Assembly: GCA_037892935.1 (NCBI GenBank)
Contig: JAYXKI010000006.1
Span: 124,001-188,000, forward strand
DNA: 64,000 bases
Direction: 5' to 3'
DNA from: Phlebopus portentosus
Taxonomy: Eukaryota; Basidiomycota; Agaricomycetes; Boletales; Boletinellaceae
In this document: positions 10,139 through 21,060 of the stretch, one piece after another
Numbering within the stretch: position 1 is the first letter of the stretch
Layout of the letters: every line of letters starts with the position of its first letter
The notes under the pieces: generated by a model
The model's database searches: none
What the model was told of the DNA's origin: nothing
What the model saw: only the letters and a program-made list of their open reading frames with translations
Translations under genes and position numbers: made by a program

Positions 10139-13100
10139 TCATCTCCTAATTTGTCTTTGTTTGGCAATCCATTGATTAAGGTTTGGTGGCCTCATCGCCT
10201 GAGGGTGCCTTTTGTAGAACTCTTCTATCATTTGATAGGAGTTCTTGAGGTTATCGAGTGGCTCCCATGTTCGCTCTTGGTATCCTTTCCATTGAATAAG
10301 ATACTGTATCTTGTTTTGATAACATCGTGTGTCATGAATTGTCTCCACTTCATATTTCGCTTAGCCCTCTACTTCAATAGGTGGTGTCTCATCCAAAGTG
10401 GGTCTTTCAGGGTAGTCCTTTCACTTGTAAGGCCTGAGAAGACTTGCATGAAACACTGGGTGGATCAGAAGGGTTTCAGGTAAGCGTAATCTGAATGACA
10501 CTTGTCCAACTGCCTTCTTTCCAATCGACTGAGATTCCTCATGTCTAGTAACACTTCATCTCCTGGCTTGTACTCTGGCAGTTTGCCTCAATGCAGGTCT
10601 GCATAAAGCTTCATTGCCTCGTTTACTTGCCTAATCAAATTATAGGCTTCTTGCTGTACTTGTCGAAGCTCCTCTAGGTGATTTATTGCTTCTGGCACAT
10701 TTGAATCACCAGTCTCTGCAACATCCAGGTGAGGGTGCCATCCATACAGTGTATAGAATGGTGACTGATGAGTGGTACTGTGTTTTTGATTGTTGTAGGT
10801 GAATTCTGCCATATTGATGTACTCTGCCTAATCTGTTTGGCAGTAGGACACGTAGCAGCGTAAGTACTGTTCGAGTTCTTGATTGAGTCGCTCAGTTTGA
10901 CCATCAGTTTGTGGGTGATATGCTGTACTAGTTTTCTAATTGACATCAATGAGTCTGCAGAACTCCTTGAGGAATTGCGCAGTGAAGTTGCTACCTCGGT
11001 CGGAGATTACTTGTTTAGGGGCCCCATAGTATTTGAAGATGTGTTGGCGAAACAAGTGTGCCAACTGCTTAGCATTGGGTATCCCCTGACAAGGAATGAA
11101 CTTCCCCATTTTAGTGAGCTTGTCCACTATAACAAGTATCGAACTGTAGCCTTCATTGCTGACTGGTAAATCAGTAATCAGGTCACAGGTTATGGTTTCC
11201 CATGGTTGATGTGGTGCCATCAATGGTTAGAGTGGCAGATTTCAAAACTGTTGAATCAGTTTTGCACGTTGACATATGTCACAGGATGAGATATATTCTC
11301 AGATCATCTCTTCCATCTTCAGCCAATAGTATGATCGCTTTACAAGCTCTATGGTCTTTTCTGCTCCTGGGTGGCCTGTGAGCTTGTGGTCATGGTGCCT
11401 TCAGATTAGCAATGCTTTTAGGTTGGTGGATGGCGGGACATATAATGTGTTGGTTATGTAGTGCAAGCCATTCCTGTAACTGTAGCTGTTGCTCTTCTTG
11501 ATTGCCAATATTTCCTTCTTAGCCTCCTTGGTGTTGTAGTGTCTCTTAATTGTTTGAATGATCGGATCAGAGATGGTGACCATTTCTGTTTCTAGCCTGT
11601 ATAGACTATTGATCTCGGTTCGTCATAATGTCTGCTGCTCGATCATATCGGGTGGTAATAAGGTAACACCTAAGTTATCCTTGTCCTCTGGCATATAATC
11701 GGCTCGTCGTGATAGTACATCTGCCTGATTCTTCTTGCCTGGCCAATGGAGAATCTTGAAGTTATATTGTGATAACTCTAGTGCCCATCTCACTTGATGT
11801 CTTGTTAAGTTCTGTGCTGTCATGAAGTATCGGAGGTTTGCATGATCACTTCGGATGGTTATTGGTTCCTTTGTTCCTTCTAATAAGTGTCTCCAGTGTC
11901 CGAGTGCTTCCATGATTGCTAGCATCTCTTTGTCATGCGTCAGATAATTTTGTTGAGCACTTGATAGTGTTTTTGACATGAAACCTAAAGGTCTCAGTTC
12001 TCCTTGGTCATCTTCTTGTTGTAAGACTGCACCAATTGCTACATCGGATGCATCAGTTTCCAATGTATATGGTTTGTCTGACTTTGGCATTGCCAATGCC
12101 ACTTCAGTTTCGAATGCCTTCTTGATACTTTCAAAAGCTTTGTCCTGTGCTTCTGTCCAAATGAACTTGTGATCCTTCTTGATAAGTTCACCAATAGGTG
12201 TGTATAAATCGGCATAGTTTCTGATGAATCTTCAGTAGAAGTTGCAAAAGCCTTGGAACTTTTGGATCTGTCATTTTGTCTTTGGTGTTGGCCACTCTCG
12301 TATCACCTTGAGTTTGTAAGGATCTATTTGGATGCCTTTTGTTCTTACTATAAATCCCAGATAGTCGAGTTGGGTTTGGAGAAAATGACATTTCTCGATT
12401 TTGAGATAGATGTTGAGTTCTCAGCATTTCTGTAGAATTGCCCTGAGGAGTGTCCAATGCTCCTTTTCAGTTTGCGCTTGGCCAATGAGGTCATCTAGGT
12501 AGTTGAGTGCCTCTTCTGTTCTGAGCCAATATTTGAAGTTGTCATTCATGAATCGTTGGAATACTGCAGGTGAGTTCTTCATTCCAAACATCATGACCTT
12601 CGGCTTGTAGACTGCATTGCCAACTCGAAATGCTGCCTTCCATTCATCTCCTTCTCGAATTCTCAGGTTGTTGTATCCTGACCATATATCGAGAGTAAAG
12701 AAGAATTTTCCTTTCTCCAGTTTCTCTGGTAGAACACTCATAATTGGTATTGGGTATGGATCTGATACTGTCGTGTTGTTGATGTCTTGGTAATTGGTTA
12801 CTGCTCGTGCTCCTCCATCTTTCTTTCCAACAAAGAAGACTGGTGCTGCTACCGGACATAGTTCATGTGGGTGAACCTTTTCAATCCATCCTTTGTCCAA
12901 TAATTCCTGGACATAGGTGTTAAGTGCTGCCTGCTCTTCTCATGTGAGCTTGATAATAGGCCTCGGTTTCAGTAATGGTACTCCTTCCTTGAGGTTTATC
13001 GCCATATCCCATTTTGTATACTTGGGTAACCTCCTTGATCTGTCTGGATCAAATACATCTGCATAGTCTGCAATTTGCTTTGGTAGGAGTTTTCACCAAT

Positions 13101-14515
13101 CTCGTTTCTCTGTGCTGAGTAATCCTTCTGCAGCTGCCTTCTGCTATGAATGCTGCTGTGATACTGAACTCGCTTTGTTCAGTAGTTGTGAGACTTGGTT
13201 TCTTAGTGACCAATTTCATTTAAGGTCTTTTCAGTGAGCTCTTCCTTTCTGGTGAGGGTAATTGGTTGATCGCTCGTTCTGAGCCTTTCGATATCTAGTG
13301 GCTCTATATCATGCATAGGAGTGTCTTCTGTTGTCTCCTGTTCATCTTGCATATTGATATTGCTATTCTCATCTGCCCATCTTGTACACTTTGGTGTGGG
13401 AGTTGCTTCTCTAAGTGGTATTGGTCGTAGTGTCCAATTTTGTTTCATTCCTGCCATTTGTTTGTCATAATATTGTTCCTCTGGTGAATGTGTACTAGTT
13501 GTCATCCCAGGGCTTTCCTTTGGTACTGGCTAGATTTCTGTGCCATCTGGTTTCTTCTGTACCAGTGGTAGTGGTTGCCTTCTTTGTAGTGGCTGTTTCT
13601 TCCATTGCTTAGGAGAGTCATTTCTTTCCTCCTGTTCATCTCGGTTATGCTTGCCTGTTACTTCAGTAACTTCACTTTCAGATGTCTGGTACAATTGCCA
13701 TACTAGGATCATCCTTCTTAGTATGTGCCTTGTTTGTCATTGCACTGTAATCATTCCTTCTGATGATTGTCTCGATGTAGAGTCTGGTATATTTTCTATG
13801 CTTGGACTCTTTGCTTCATCTGCCTTCTTTGGCTGTTCTGGTTTTAGTGTTGCTGGTTGACTTTCCAGTTTTGCTTGCGGCTTCGTCTCTTGAGGGTTTC
13901 CATTATTACTTTCCCTCCATGGTGCGAATAGTATTCCTGGTGCTCCAGAGTGTCTATAGTTGTCTCTGTTCTGAGCTTGTTGCTTCATGTTATATCTAGG
14001 TCTTGTCTTGTTGGCTTTGTCTTTCCTTTGCCGCTTTTGCTTGCACTTTCTGCGCTTTCGCTTCTTAATAGCTCGTATGATGTTGAGCTCGAATGGTATT
14101 GCATTACCATTCCGATTCCATATTTGATTCTTCCAATCAATTTCTGGATTGACTTTGGCCAAATAGTCAATGCCTAGGATCACTTGATCCTGTCCTGTAG
14201 TTGCTACTGCCAGCGTTTGGGGCTGTGGCTTAGGTCCATCAAAGATTAATGAGTAGACCTTGTGTGTGATCGCTCCTCCTTAGTTTGGGCTTCCATTGGC
14301 ATTATTCAGGGGTCAAGAGTGATCAAGCCTCTTCTTGAATAGGTTATGGTGTTGTACCAAGTTGGGGTGTATCGTACTACATGTTGCTCTGGAATTGATT
14401 AACACTTGGACTGCTAGGGTCTTTGTTCCAACCTTCACTCAAATAGATAATCGAGGATGCAATGCATGTATTGGCAATCACTTATTATACATCGCTTCAC
14501 TAGGGTTGAACCCAG
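10139..14515 (-). pseudogene. Gypsy-A copy 1: protease-RT-RNase H-integrase-chromodomain, degenerate
   Basis: Reading right to left: the C-terminal part of an aspartic protease (14,100-14,450) whose active-site triad reads Asn-Ser-Arg (codons around 14,391-14,396) where Asp-Ser-Gly is expected; a Lys/Arg-rich linker; RT (12,188-12,960, catalytic YLDD retained); RNase H (11,623-12,102, ETDAS); integrase (10,588-11,380, with SDRG) and a chromodomain (10,139-10,390). It is broken by many stops and several frameshifts, and no long ORF survives. The protease changes and several stops fit G-to-A or C-to-T decay. Its gag continues at 38,225 beyond element 1. Family: chromovirus. Surely non-functional. 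Confidence 0.9.
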
Positions 14516-15620
14516 GCATCAGGAAAACAGTCCAAAGTATCCACTGCTACTCCCTGCTACTCCCTGTTACTCCCTACTACCTACTGCTATAGGCTGCTAT
14601 ATAGAGGCCTATAATAAGTTAGTAGTCTATAGTGATTTATCGTGACCCCCCTACTATATAGAGGCTTGTAAAGCTTTATAGAGGCCATAGTTACATAGTT
14701 GATATTTATTTATAGGGCTACAAAGTAGTAGATAGTACATATTGTCTAACTACCAATATTGTTGAATAGTTGTCAATAAGTGGGGTTAGAGTAAGTTGGT
14801 ATGTAGATGGTAGCAGGTAATAGTAGCAGATATGAGGCTATAGTTTGCAGTAGTATTGTGTAATTAGTAGTATCTATAGCGGATACTAGACTAAAGTCTT
14901 ATGTAGTAGTAGGTAGTCATAGATAGTAGCCAGTACCTATTAGAGGATATTATGTTATACCAAGATAGTTATTAATAGTAGTTTATTATAAAGTATAATA
15001 AACTATATTTGTTAGCCAGTATAAACTGATAGAAGGCTAATAAAGTGGTGAGTAGCTTATAATTACTAGTAGCGGATATTACTGAATAGCATACTAATGC
15101 CTGATAGAGATTCTTAGTAAAAGATAGTTGCTGATAACTGCTCTGTTCATAGTCAGACAGTAGATAGTAGCGCACTTAGATTATCATAGCTGCAGTTTAA
15201 ATCTATTCACACGCCTATTAAGCACTTCTGAGAGTGATCTAGATATATATAAACCTCGTAGGGATGATTAGAGTTACAATTAAGTAAGGAATGGCGGTGA
15301 ATTAAAAGAGCAAGAGAGGAAAATAAGATGAAAGAAATATATAGGTGCTATCAAATGGTGAGCTAGCTGCTTCTAGAAGCTAATAGAAGCTGCTTACATT
15401 ACTGGAACAGCTAGATGAGCCTAGTCAAAGACGCCCTTCCTATAGCCAGAGTACGTCATATTTAGTCACTACTATTAGTAATGAGTGGCGAAATCACAGT
15501 AGAAGGTTCACTTTGACTTACCTGTCAGTACGCCTTCTCTTATTAGGGTTATAGCCTACTGCCACCTTCTTCTGCTCTAAGATGTGCTTTCCCCTTGAAG
15601 ATAGATGAGCTCTACTTAGA
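14516..15620. repeat. A-end subterminal region of element 1 (TATAG-rich, TACTCC repeats)
   Basis: Starts with the terminal inverted repeat, followed by CTACTCCCTGCTACTCCC repeats and many CTATAG/TATATAG words for several hundred bp. The first ~160 bp match, inverted, the right end of element 2 (50,160-50,320), including GATTTATCGTGACCCCCC. Repetitive subterminal blocks are typical transposase-binding regions in CACTA-like elements; that role is inferred. No gene is seen. Confidence 0.7.
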
Positions 15621-15657
15621 TGTTAATAGAAGACTATATAGTATATAATACTAATGC

Positions 15658-17718
15658 TTACTTTCCCATATTAAGTATCGCTGTTCGTACTTTCTCGAAT
15701 GACTCGGGTTCATTTATCTTGAAGAGCTTTATATTCTCCTTCAACACATTGACAGACGACCTGTACCTGGCACTTGAAAAGCTAGTTGAAGCTCTCTGTG
15801 CATTTCCAGAAGAATGCTCTTCTAGTGCGCAACAGATCTAACTTATGTTAGCTCTCAAATAGGCTTCTTTACAGTAAAGCAACTTACAGCTTGTGTAGCT
15901 ACTGCGATGAGATGGATTGGTATTGGCCGGACCCAGCCTGGTTGGCGCTCAGAGAGAGCTACCAAATCCTTGGTATGTGTAAAGACTGTTCTCGCAATGA
16001 GCTCATGAATGGCTTCATGGGAGTAAGGATCCTCTTTATCACTCTGAGACGTTGAGATATGAGTTCACTGCTAAGAAAAAGTTGGCAGACGTACATCTAA
16101 GGTGGCAAACATGTAGTTGCTGCTCGGCTCCTCAAGCAAGTCACCTATCAGTGCTGCTACACGGCCTTTCTTTGCTGCTTTAAGAGCCTTTCTCATCGCA
16201 GTTTCCTTAACCTCCTCAGTGATCTTGTCAGAAAGCTGTTCAATACGACCTTTGTAAATGTCTTTGACATCTTTATCATTTCGGCCTGGAGTGATTGAGT
16301 AGTACTCGAGCACTATCTCTCTGGCAGTTCTTATAAATGCCCCTTTTATGGTAGTCGTCTCTCTACTGAGCTAAAGGCCAGCTGTCAATTGTAGCAATGC
16401 CATATATTGAAGTACTTACACAGTCTATCATTCGGTTAGTTGTTGGTATCTGCTCCTCCGAAAACTCTAGAAAGTAAACTCGGCTAAGCACTTTGGACGC
16501 AGATCCACTCCTATAAAAGCTACTCACCATTTTGGTTATTACTACCCAATTGCTGCCTTGCTTTACTCAGTACGCTGCGCTGAGTAGATGACTGTGTATG
16601 GTAGTCTGGGAAAAACTGGTAGGCAAGCGTATATAGTCTAAGCATGCCAGATGCAGTAATCATAAGTAGCTTCTCTGGACCCTCGAATTTGGACAGAAAG
16701 TGGTCATCCTTCGCTCGACCTGGCTCTGTCCTTTGTTAGTAACAGCTTGTAATAGCTGGTAGACACTTACCTTGCTCAAGCCTTGACTTCCGCTTTCTCT
16801 GAGCTTTTCTATGCTGCTTGCCATCCTTTCCAGAGGGATCGTCACTTAGGTTGCCCTCGCTCTCCATAAAGACCTCTTGATTAGACTTTAGAAGTTTCTT
16901 AACACTTGTGTTTCAGCCCTTGTTTTGAACTGCCTCCCAGTCGCTATTGTCAGTAGAGTAGGCCTCTTCCGCACCCTTGCCCTTGTGGTAGCTTCCACTA
17001 CCATCATCGCTCCCACCACCATCGTCACTCCCACACCCATCCTCACTGCTGCTGCTATCTTTGCTGGAGTTTTCACCGCTGTCCTTCTCAGCTTCATCTT
17101 GATCTTTAACCTCATCCTCGCTAGTCCTCTCGTCGTCTCTCTGCCCTCCACCATCATCGTAAAAAGTAGCACTGTCCTGCCTGAAATCCTCTATCTGGCT
17201 ATCGCTATGATTGCATAAGGAGGGCTGGGGCTCTAACCACCAATATCAGATACATCTTAGATAGATGGGCTATAGGCTCACCGCTACATCCCTGTAAATT
17301 AGTCTGGAAACCCTCTCCCTGCTGCAGTGCTACTTCTTCTATAGCAGTAGCCCTGCTGCCTTCTAAGGCAGTGGCATGCTCCTCCAGATACTCTGGAGAG
17401 GGAAGCTGTCCCCTTGAGCGAGTTGTTCTCTTTAAGTAAAAAGGTGCAGTGCGTTATCACTGGGTTCCTGCAAGAATGAGGTGCTAAGGCTTACCTGATA
17501 GGCTAGAGGTGCAGAGTGCAGCTTCTCTTGATTGCCAATCCTTGATTCTGGCTGCTGCTACTGCAGGGTTAAAATGCCAGCAACTCTTAATGGTGTAAAT
17601 CTCCTTACCGCAGCTGCTCCTGCCAATTGCCTGAGTTTTCTGGGCTTTGCTATGATAAGGATGAGATAAGCTTGCAAGTGCTGTAAAGATTGAGGAACTT
17701 GCCAGCTCTAGGAGGCAT
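15658..17718 (-). CDS. Multi-exon acidic protein with DUF6532-like C-terminal domain (tentative)
   Basis: Start chosen at ATG 17,718 (MPPRAGKFLNLY); the frame ends at TAA 15,658-15,660. Exons on the minus strand join through good GT..AG sites (GTAAGT after SRLEQ near 16,770; GTGAGT near 16,535; GTAAGT near 16,425 and 15,880). The translation gives an acidic Asp/Ser/Gly-rich segment (16,920-17,170), a basic KRKSR patch like a nuclear signal, then a helical domain including LMITASGMLRLYTLAYQFFP and a late segment GWVRPIPIHLIAVATQA. This order resembles DUF6532 proteins common in Agaricomycetes, but that assignment is from memory of the family's look and is uncertain. It sits between the A end and the TET/JBP gene, same strand. 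Some exon boundaries in the first third are unclear. Confidence 0.5.
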
Positions 17719-18196
17719 CTTAACAGGCTAGGGAGGGGAGGAAGGTGGGGGGGGCAGTAGCGGTACGTATGCTACATGGCAGTTGTAGTGGGCGGGTGAA
17801 AAAGAGGCCAAGCAATAGCCGAGATTGGCTAAGCTACTGCGGTTTGGCCGCTCACTTTGGCTTACTAAGAGCAGGCCCTTGTAATACGCAGATGCAAACC
17901 TAAGCTGCAAGTAGACATGGAATATGGCAGCAGTGACAATCAAGTCTATATTGTAAACGACAAAGCAAAAAAATAAAGCAAACAGGAAACTGTAAATTAT
18001 TTTTTGCCATAACCTAAGCGACAATCTTATCCTAGAGAATTTGAGTGTTATGTTATTTTGTCAATCAGAACGGCTGTTTAGACAGGTAGTTCTGAGTAAA
18101 GTAGCTTACATTGCTGGTAAAGTGCTAGCCCTTATCAGGCCTGATACCAGAGCCTTGCCAACTCTATCTGTTTTCATACATTAGGACTGGCGCAGA

Positions 18197-18505
18197 TCAG
18201 TCGAGAAAAAGTCTTACAGCAAGAGCATGCACAAGGTAGTCCCTAATTACTGGAGGTGCCTCCTGGATGGCTGTGGTTCTGAGCGCAGTGTAGATGCTGA
18301 ATGCTGCTAGACTTGCAGGTTGAAACGTTCCAAGTCTAAATTCCAGCCACATGAAAGTCGTCCAAAGGCTAAACTCCTCGTATGTAATATGATGCCTTGA
18401 CAGGGGTTCGTGCTGTAGAGCTAGCTGGGCATCCTCGACGAATGGCTCTAGGCTGAGCTGGGAGAGGGCACGCCTGCCTTGTGAGTGGGGGCACCTAGTT
18501 GGCAT
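18197..18505 (-). CDS. Hypothetical 102-aa protein
   Basis: An ATG-to-TGA ORF on the cargo strand between the TET/JBP gene and the acidic gene. It is a Leu/Ala-rich, probably helical protein with no motif I recognise. A GTAAGAC donor-like sequence overlaps its end, so it may instead be one exon of a larger gene, possibly the downstream end of the TET/JBP transcript. Confidence 0.3.
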   Translation of the reverse strand: MPTRCPHSQGRRALSQLSLEPFVEDAQLALQHEPLSRHHITYEEFSLWTTFMWLEFRLGTFQPASLAAFSIYTALRTTAIQEAPPVIRDYLVHALAVRLFLD

Positions 18506-18634
18506 GATGTTTGTTGCTAAGAGCTAAGTTGTTGCCGAGGCATGCCTGCTGATGTGGAAAATTCTGCTGACTAAGCTATCTGCAGCAATTTTCCAGTGGC
18601 AGTGGCAGCCTTCAATTCTACCCTACTAGATCAG

Positions 18635-20427
18635 CTATGTACAGGTTCTTATACTCTGGAGATCCTCCAGGGTGGAGTAAAGGCACCACCCCTCACATGA
18701 ACGTCTATATCCAGCCTCTGCCTCCTCCTTTCTCTCTTTATAACTTCTGCACCCTGCTGTCTTATGCCCCTGAGCAATATGCTGAAAGTTTGCCCCAGCT
18801 GTAAAAAGAACTACTGATCTCCTGCTTGAGTCATTGGCAATTGGAGCATTCCTATGTGTTAGGGCTGCTGATGGGAACAGTACGACATCTCCAGGCCTAA
18901 GTTCAATGATGACCTTCGCCTCCTTGAACATCAGCTGTCCAGAATTTCTCCAGTCAAAGCACCCAAAGACACCGACACAGCAGAGGCCAAAAAATAAATT
19001 CTTTGCATCCCTGTGCCAGCATGTTGCAACCTCCCCACCTAAGTTAAGAGCCATAGAGGAGAACTGTGATTTAAGAAGCGCACTTGCTGTTATGCTGTTG
19101 TGACTCGCGGTGCATCGCTTTTCTCTCTCATAGAGCTCAGATATGAGTGGAAACCAGGTCTTGAAGGTGCCTGGCAGCAATGAGAACTGGCTAGTAGCAA
19201 TTGCCAGGACAGGTCAACTTACTAGAAACAAATCCCAAATAATGCTCTACGCTGGCATCATTTTGGAATTTTTGCAGAGCTTCTACCCTGCTATCCTTGA
19301 CCTTTACAGTCACAGGTTGCTATAGATATATGCTAAGTGAGTCTCATTCAGATAGAGAGAGGCTCTCTGCTTACTGATCGTCCCCCTCCATGTGCAGCAT
19401 CACCAAATACAAAACTTGGGAACTCCCCTCGTCTGTGATTAAAGAGATCCTTGTTCCCAAGGTTAATTGCCGAGCTAAATTCATCCATGGCTTTCTCAAC
19501 CCCAGTCACAGTGCGGTCCCAGTTGTTGGGTGTTCTGGCTTTAACAGCAAAAACTCGCCTCCCCCTGTCTAACAAGACCTGTGCCCTCCTTGATGGCCCA
19601 TGTTAGAATAGAAGTTAGGAATCCAACAGCAACTTACCTGGGGTCATTTGGAATATAGCGCCACCCCTCATGCTCTACAAGCCGTTTTATCTCGCTGCCA
19701 TCCAAGGATGTAACTTCTGGCCCTGTACCTACATCTACTGCTCAGCAATTTTTTTAGCAAATGTAGCAATGCACCTACTGTCGCCTAGGCCTATCCAACC
19801 TGGCCCTGTCCCTTGAAGATGGTGGACATCTAGGTCTACCACATACTCCTGTGCACTTAAGACTGGATCACCTAGCGGAGCTCCAATAGAACCTCTGTAA
19901 TGGCCTTCTGGCTTTGGAGAAGCTGGGGTGTTGAATGTCGGTTGACTACCAGGTGATGGGCTGTGCTGAGCAAGACTTGTAGGAGAATAGCTGGCCACTC
20001 ACTCCTTAACCTGCTCCATATGTTGCCTGTGTCGCTTGACATGCTTCTCACGAGATGCCCTGCCTCTCAGACGATTTTTTCGTTTTGAAGCGATGGATGG
20101 TGAGGGCACTTCTGCCAACTCTTCTAGTCCTTGAGGGATTAGCTGCTCACCAGGTAGGCCTGGAGCCCTTAAGCTCGCCTGCAAACCCAGTCTCAATGCA
20201 CCCTCAGATTGGCAAGCAGGCTTTATAACTGATGCTTGCAGCGATGTGCTGCTCTCATTTCGCTGGCCAGCACCAGCTGCCTTAGACTTAATAGAAGTAC
20301 CTGCTGCCATCTCTACCTGTAAAATAGCGCTCAGTGCTGGCCTGACTACAGAGGACTGGTGAGATTCAGGGCTGTGGATGGCTGGCGGAGTGCTATGGCA
20401 TGCCCAGCACAACCCCCAACCTCCCAA
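18635..20427 (-). pseudogene. TET/JBP-family 2OG-Fe(II) dioxygenase carried by element 1
   Basis: Proposed exons (minus): 20,427-19,735; ~19,720-19,635; ~19,591-19,375; 19,301-19,223; 19,190-18,635. The last exon has the double-stranded beta-helix core of fungal TET/JBP proteins: HxD iron ligands as HRD (codons 19,015-19,007), GDVVLFPSAALTHRN with the distal His (18,856-18,854), and an Arg-containing RRSVVLFTAG for 2-oxoglutarate. The preceding exon has the family's HRRGEFPSFVFGDAAHGGG segment. The N-terminus is a Ser/Pro-rich region with a basic KRHRQH patch. TET/JBP enzymes oxidise 5-methylcytosine or thymine in DNA in the nucleus. In basidiomycetes they are often linked with KDZ-class transposons. 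An in-frame TGA (19,999-20,001) and unclear joining near 19,735 suggest a damaged copy, although the catalytic exon itself is intact. Confidence 0.75.
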
Positions 20428-20436
20428 GCTGGCTCA

Positions 20437-20830
20437 CAAAGGGCCAAGGTGTGGCAACACTGCCCTGGCTAAGTGGCACAGGTTCAGCAGTGCACAGCAT
20501 GCCTTCCAGCTGGCTTGCATAGGGCCGAGGTGCGCCAGTGCTGCCCCAGCTAAGCGACATAGGTTCAGCAGTATGTAGCACACCTCCCAGGTGTCTGGCA
20601 GAGGACCGAGGTGTGTCGGCACCACCCCAGCTAAGTGGCATGGGTTCAGCAGCGCATAGCGCACCTCCCAGATGGCTGGCAGAGGGCCGAAGTGTGCCAG
20701 CGCCGCCCCAGCTAAGTGGCATGGGTTCAGCAGCGCATAGCACACCTCCCAGATGGCTGGCACTGCCCCGGCTATGCAGCACGGGCTCAGCAGCACTCGG
20801 CCTTTTCAGCACCTCTGCTTGAGCAGGCTG
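20437..20830 (-). repeat. 81-bp minisatellite, about five units
   Basis: Units such as the one beginning CACCTCCCAGATGGCTGGCA repeat every 81 bp with moderate divergence; because 81 is divisible by 3 they stay open in frame (27-residue repeats with HLGG and AAEPMPLSWGG). Related units occur in element 2 at 49,500-49,640 in the opposite orientation. Probably non-coding or a transposon-specific repeat, not a gene. Confidence 0.8.
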
Positions 20831-20982
20831 CCAGCTATGGTGAGATGAGGCTGTTTGGGGATCACTTACCTGCCAAAAGCAAGTGTAGCTGAATCCAAAC
20901 CGGGGCCCAGGGAGCAGCTGTGGCTTAGAAAAGCAGGGGACCGGGGGTGGGGGCTTGGGTGCTAATTGCGGGGGGGGGGAGG

Positions 20983-20996
20983 GATGCGTACGCATC
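20983..20996. promoter_or_regulatory. GATGCGTACGCATC palindrome
   Basis: Perfect 14-bp palindrome between the TET/JBP and JmjC genes of element 1. The same word recurs only within elements 1 and 2 (see 33,303, 35,026, 35,077, 49,329). A role as a binding site is inferred. Confidence 0.5.
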
Positions 20997-21060
20997 TGCA
21001 GTCGACGTGTCCGCAGTTGGATGCTATACAGCAGTATCACGTGCTAATTACTATACACAT

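Noticed and set aside
16888..17172. 94-aa Arg/Met/Val-rich ORF (minus)
   Set aside because: A different frame of the same strand reads as an acidic Asp/Ser/Gly-rich segment that joins its neighbours through good splice sites; the called ORF is its shadow.
20437..20830. CRISPR-like array
   Set aside because: Units are contiguous 81-bp tandem copies without unique spacers, in a eukaryotic context.
20393..21040. 215-codon ORF as a gene
   Set aside because: Almost all of it is the 81-bp minisatellite, kept open only because the unit is a multiple of three.
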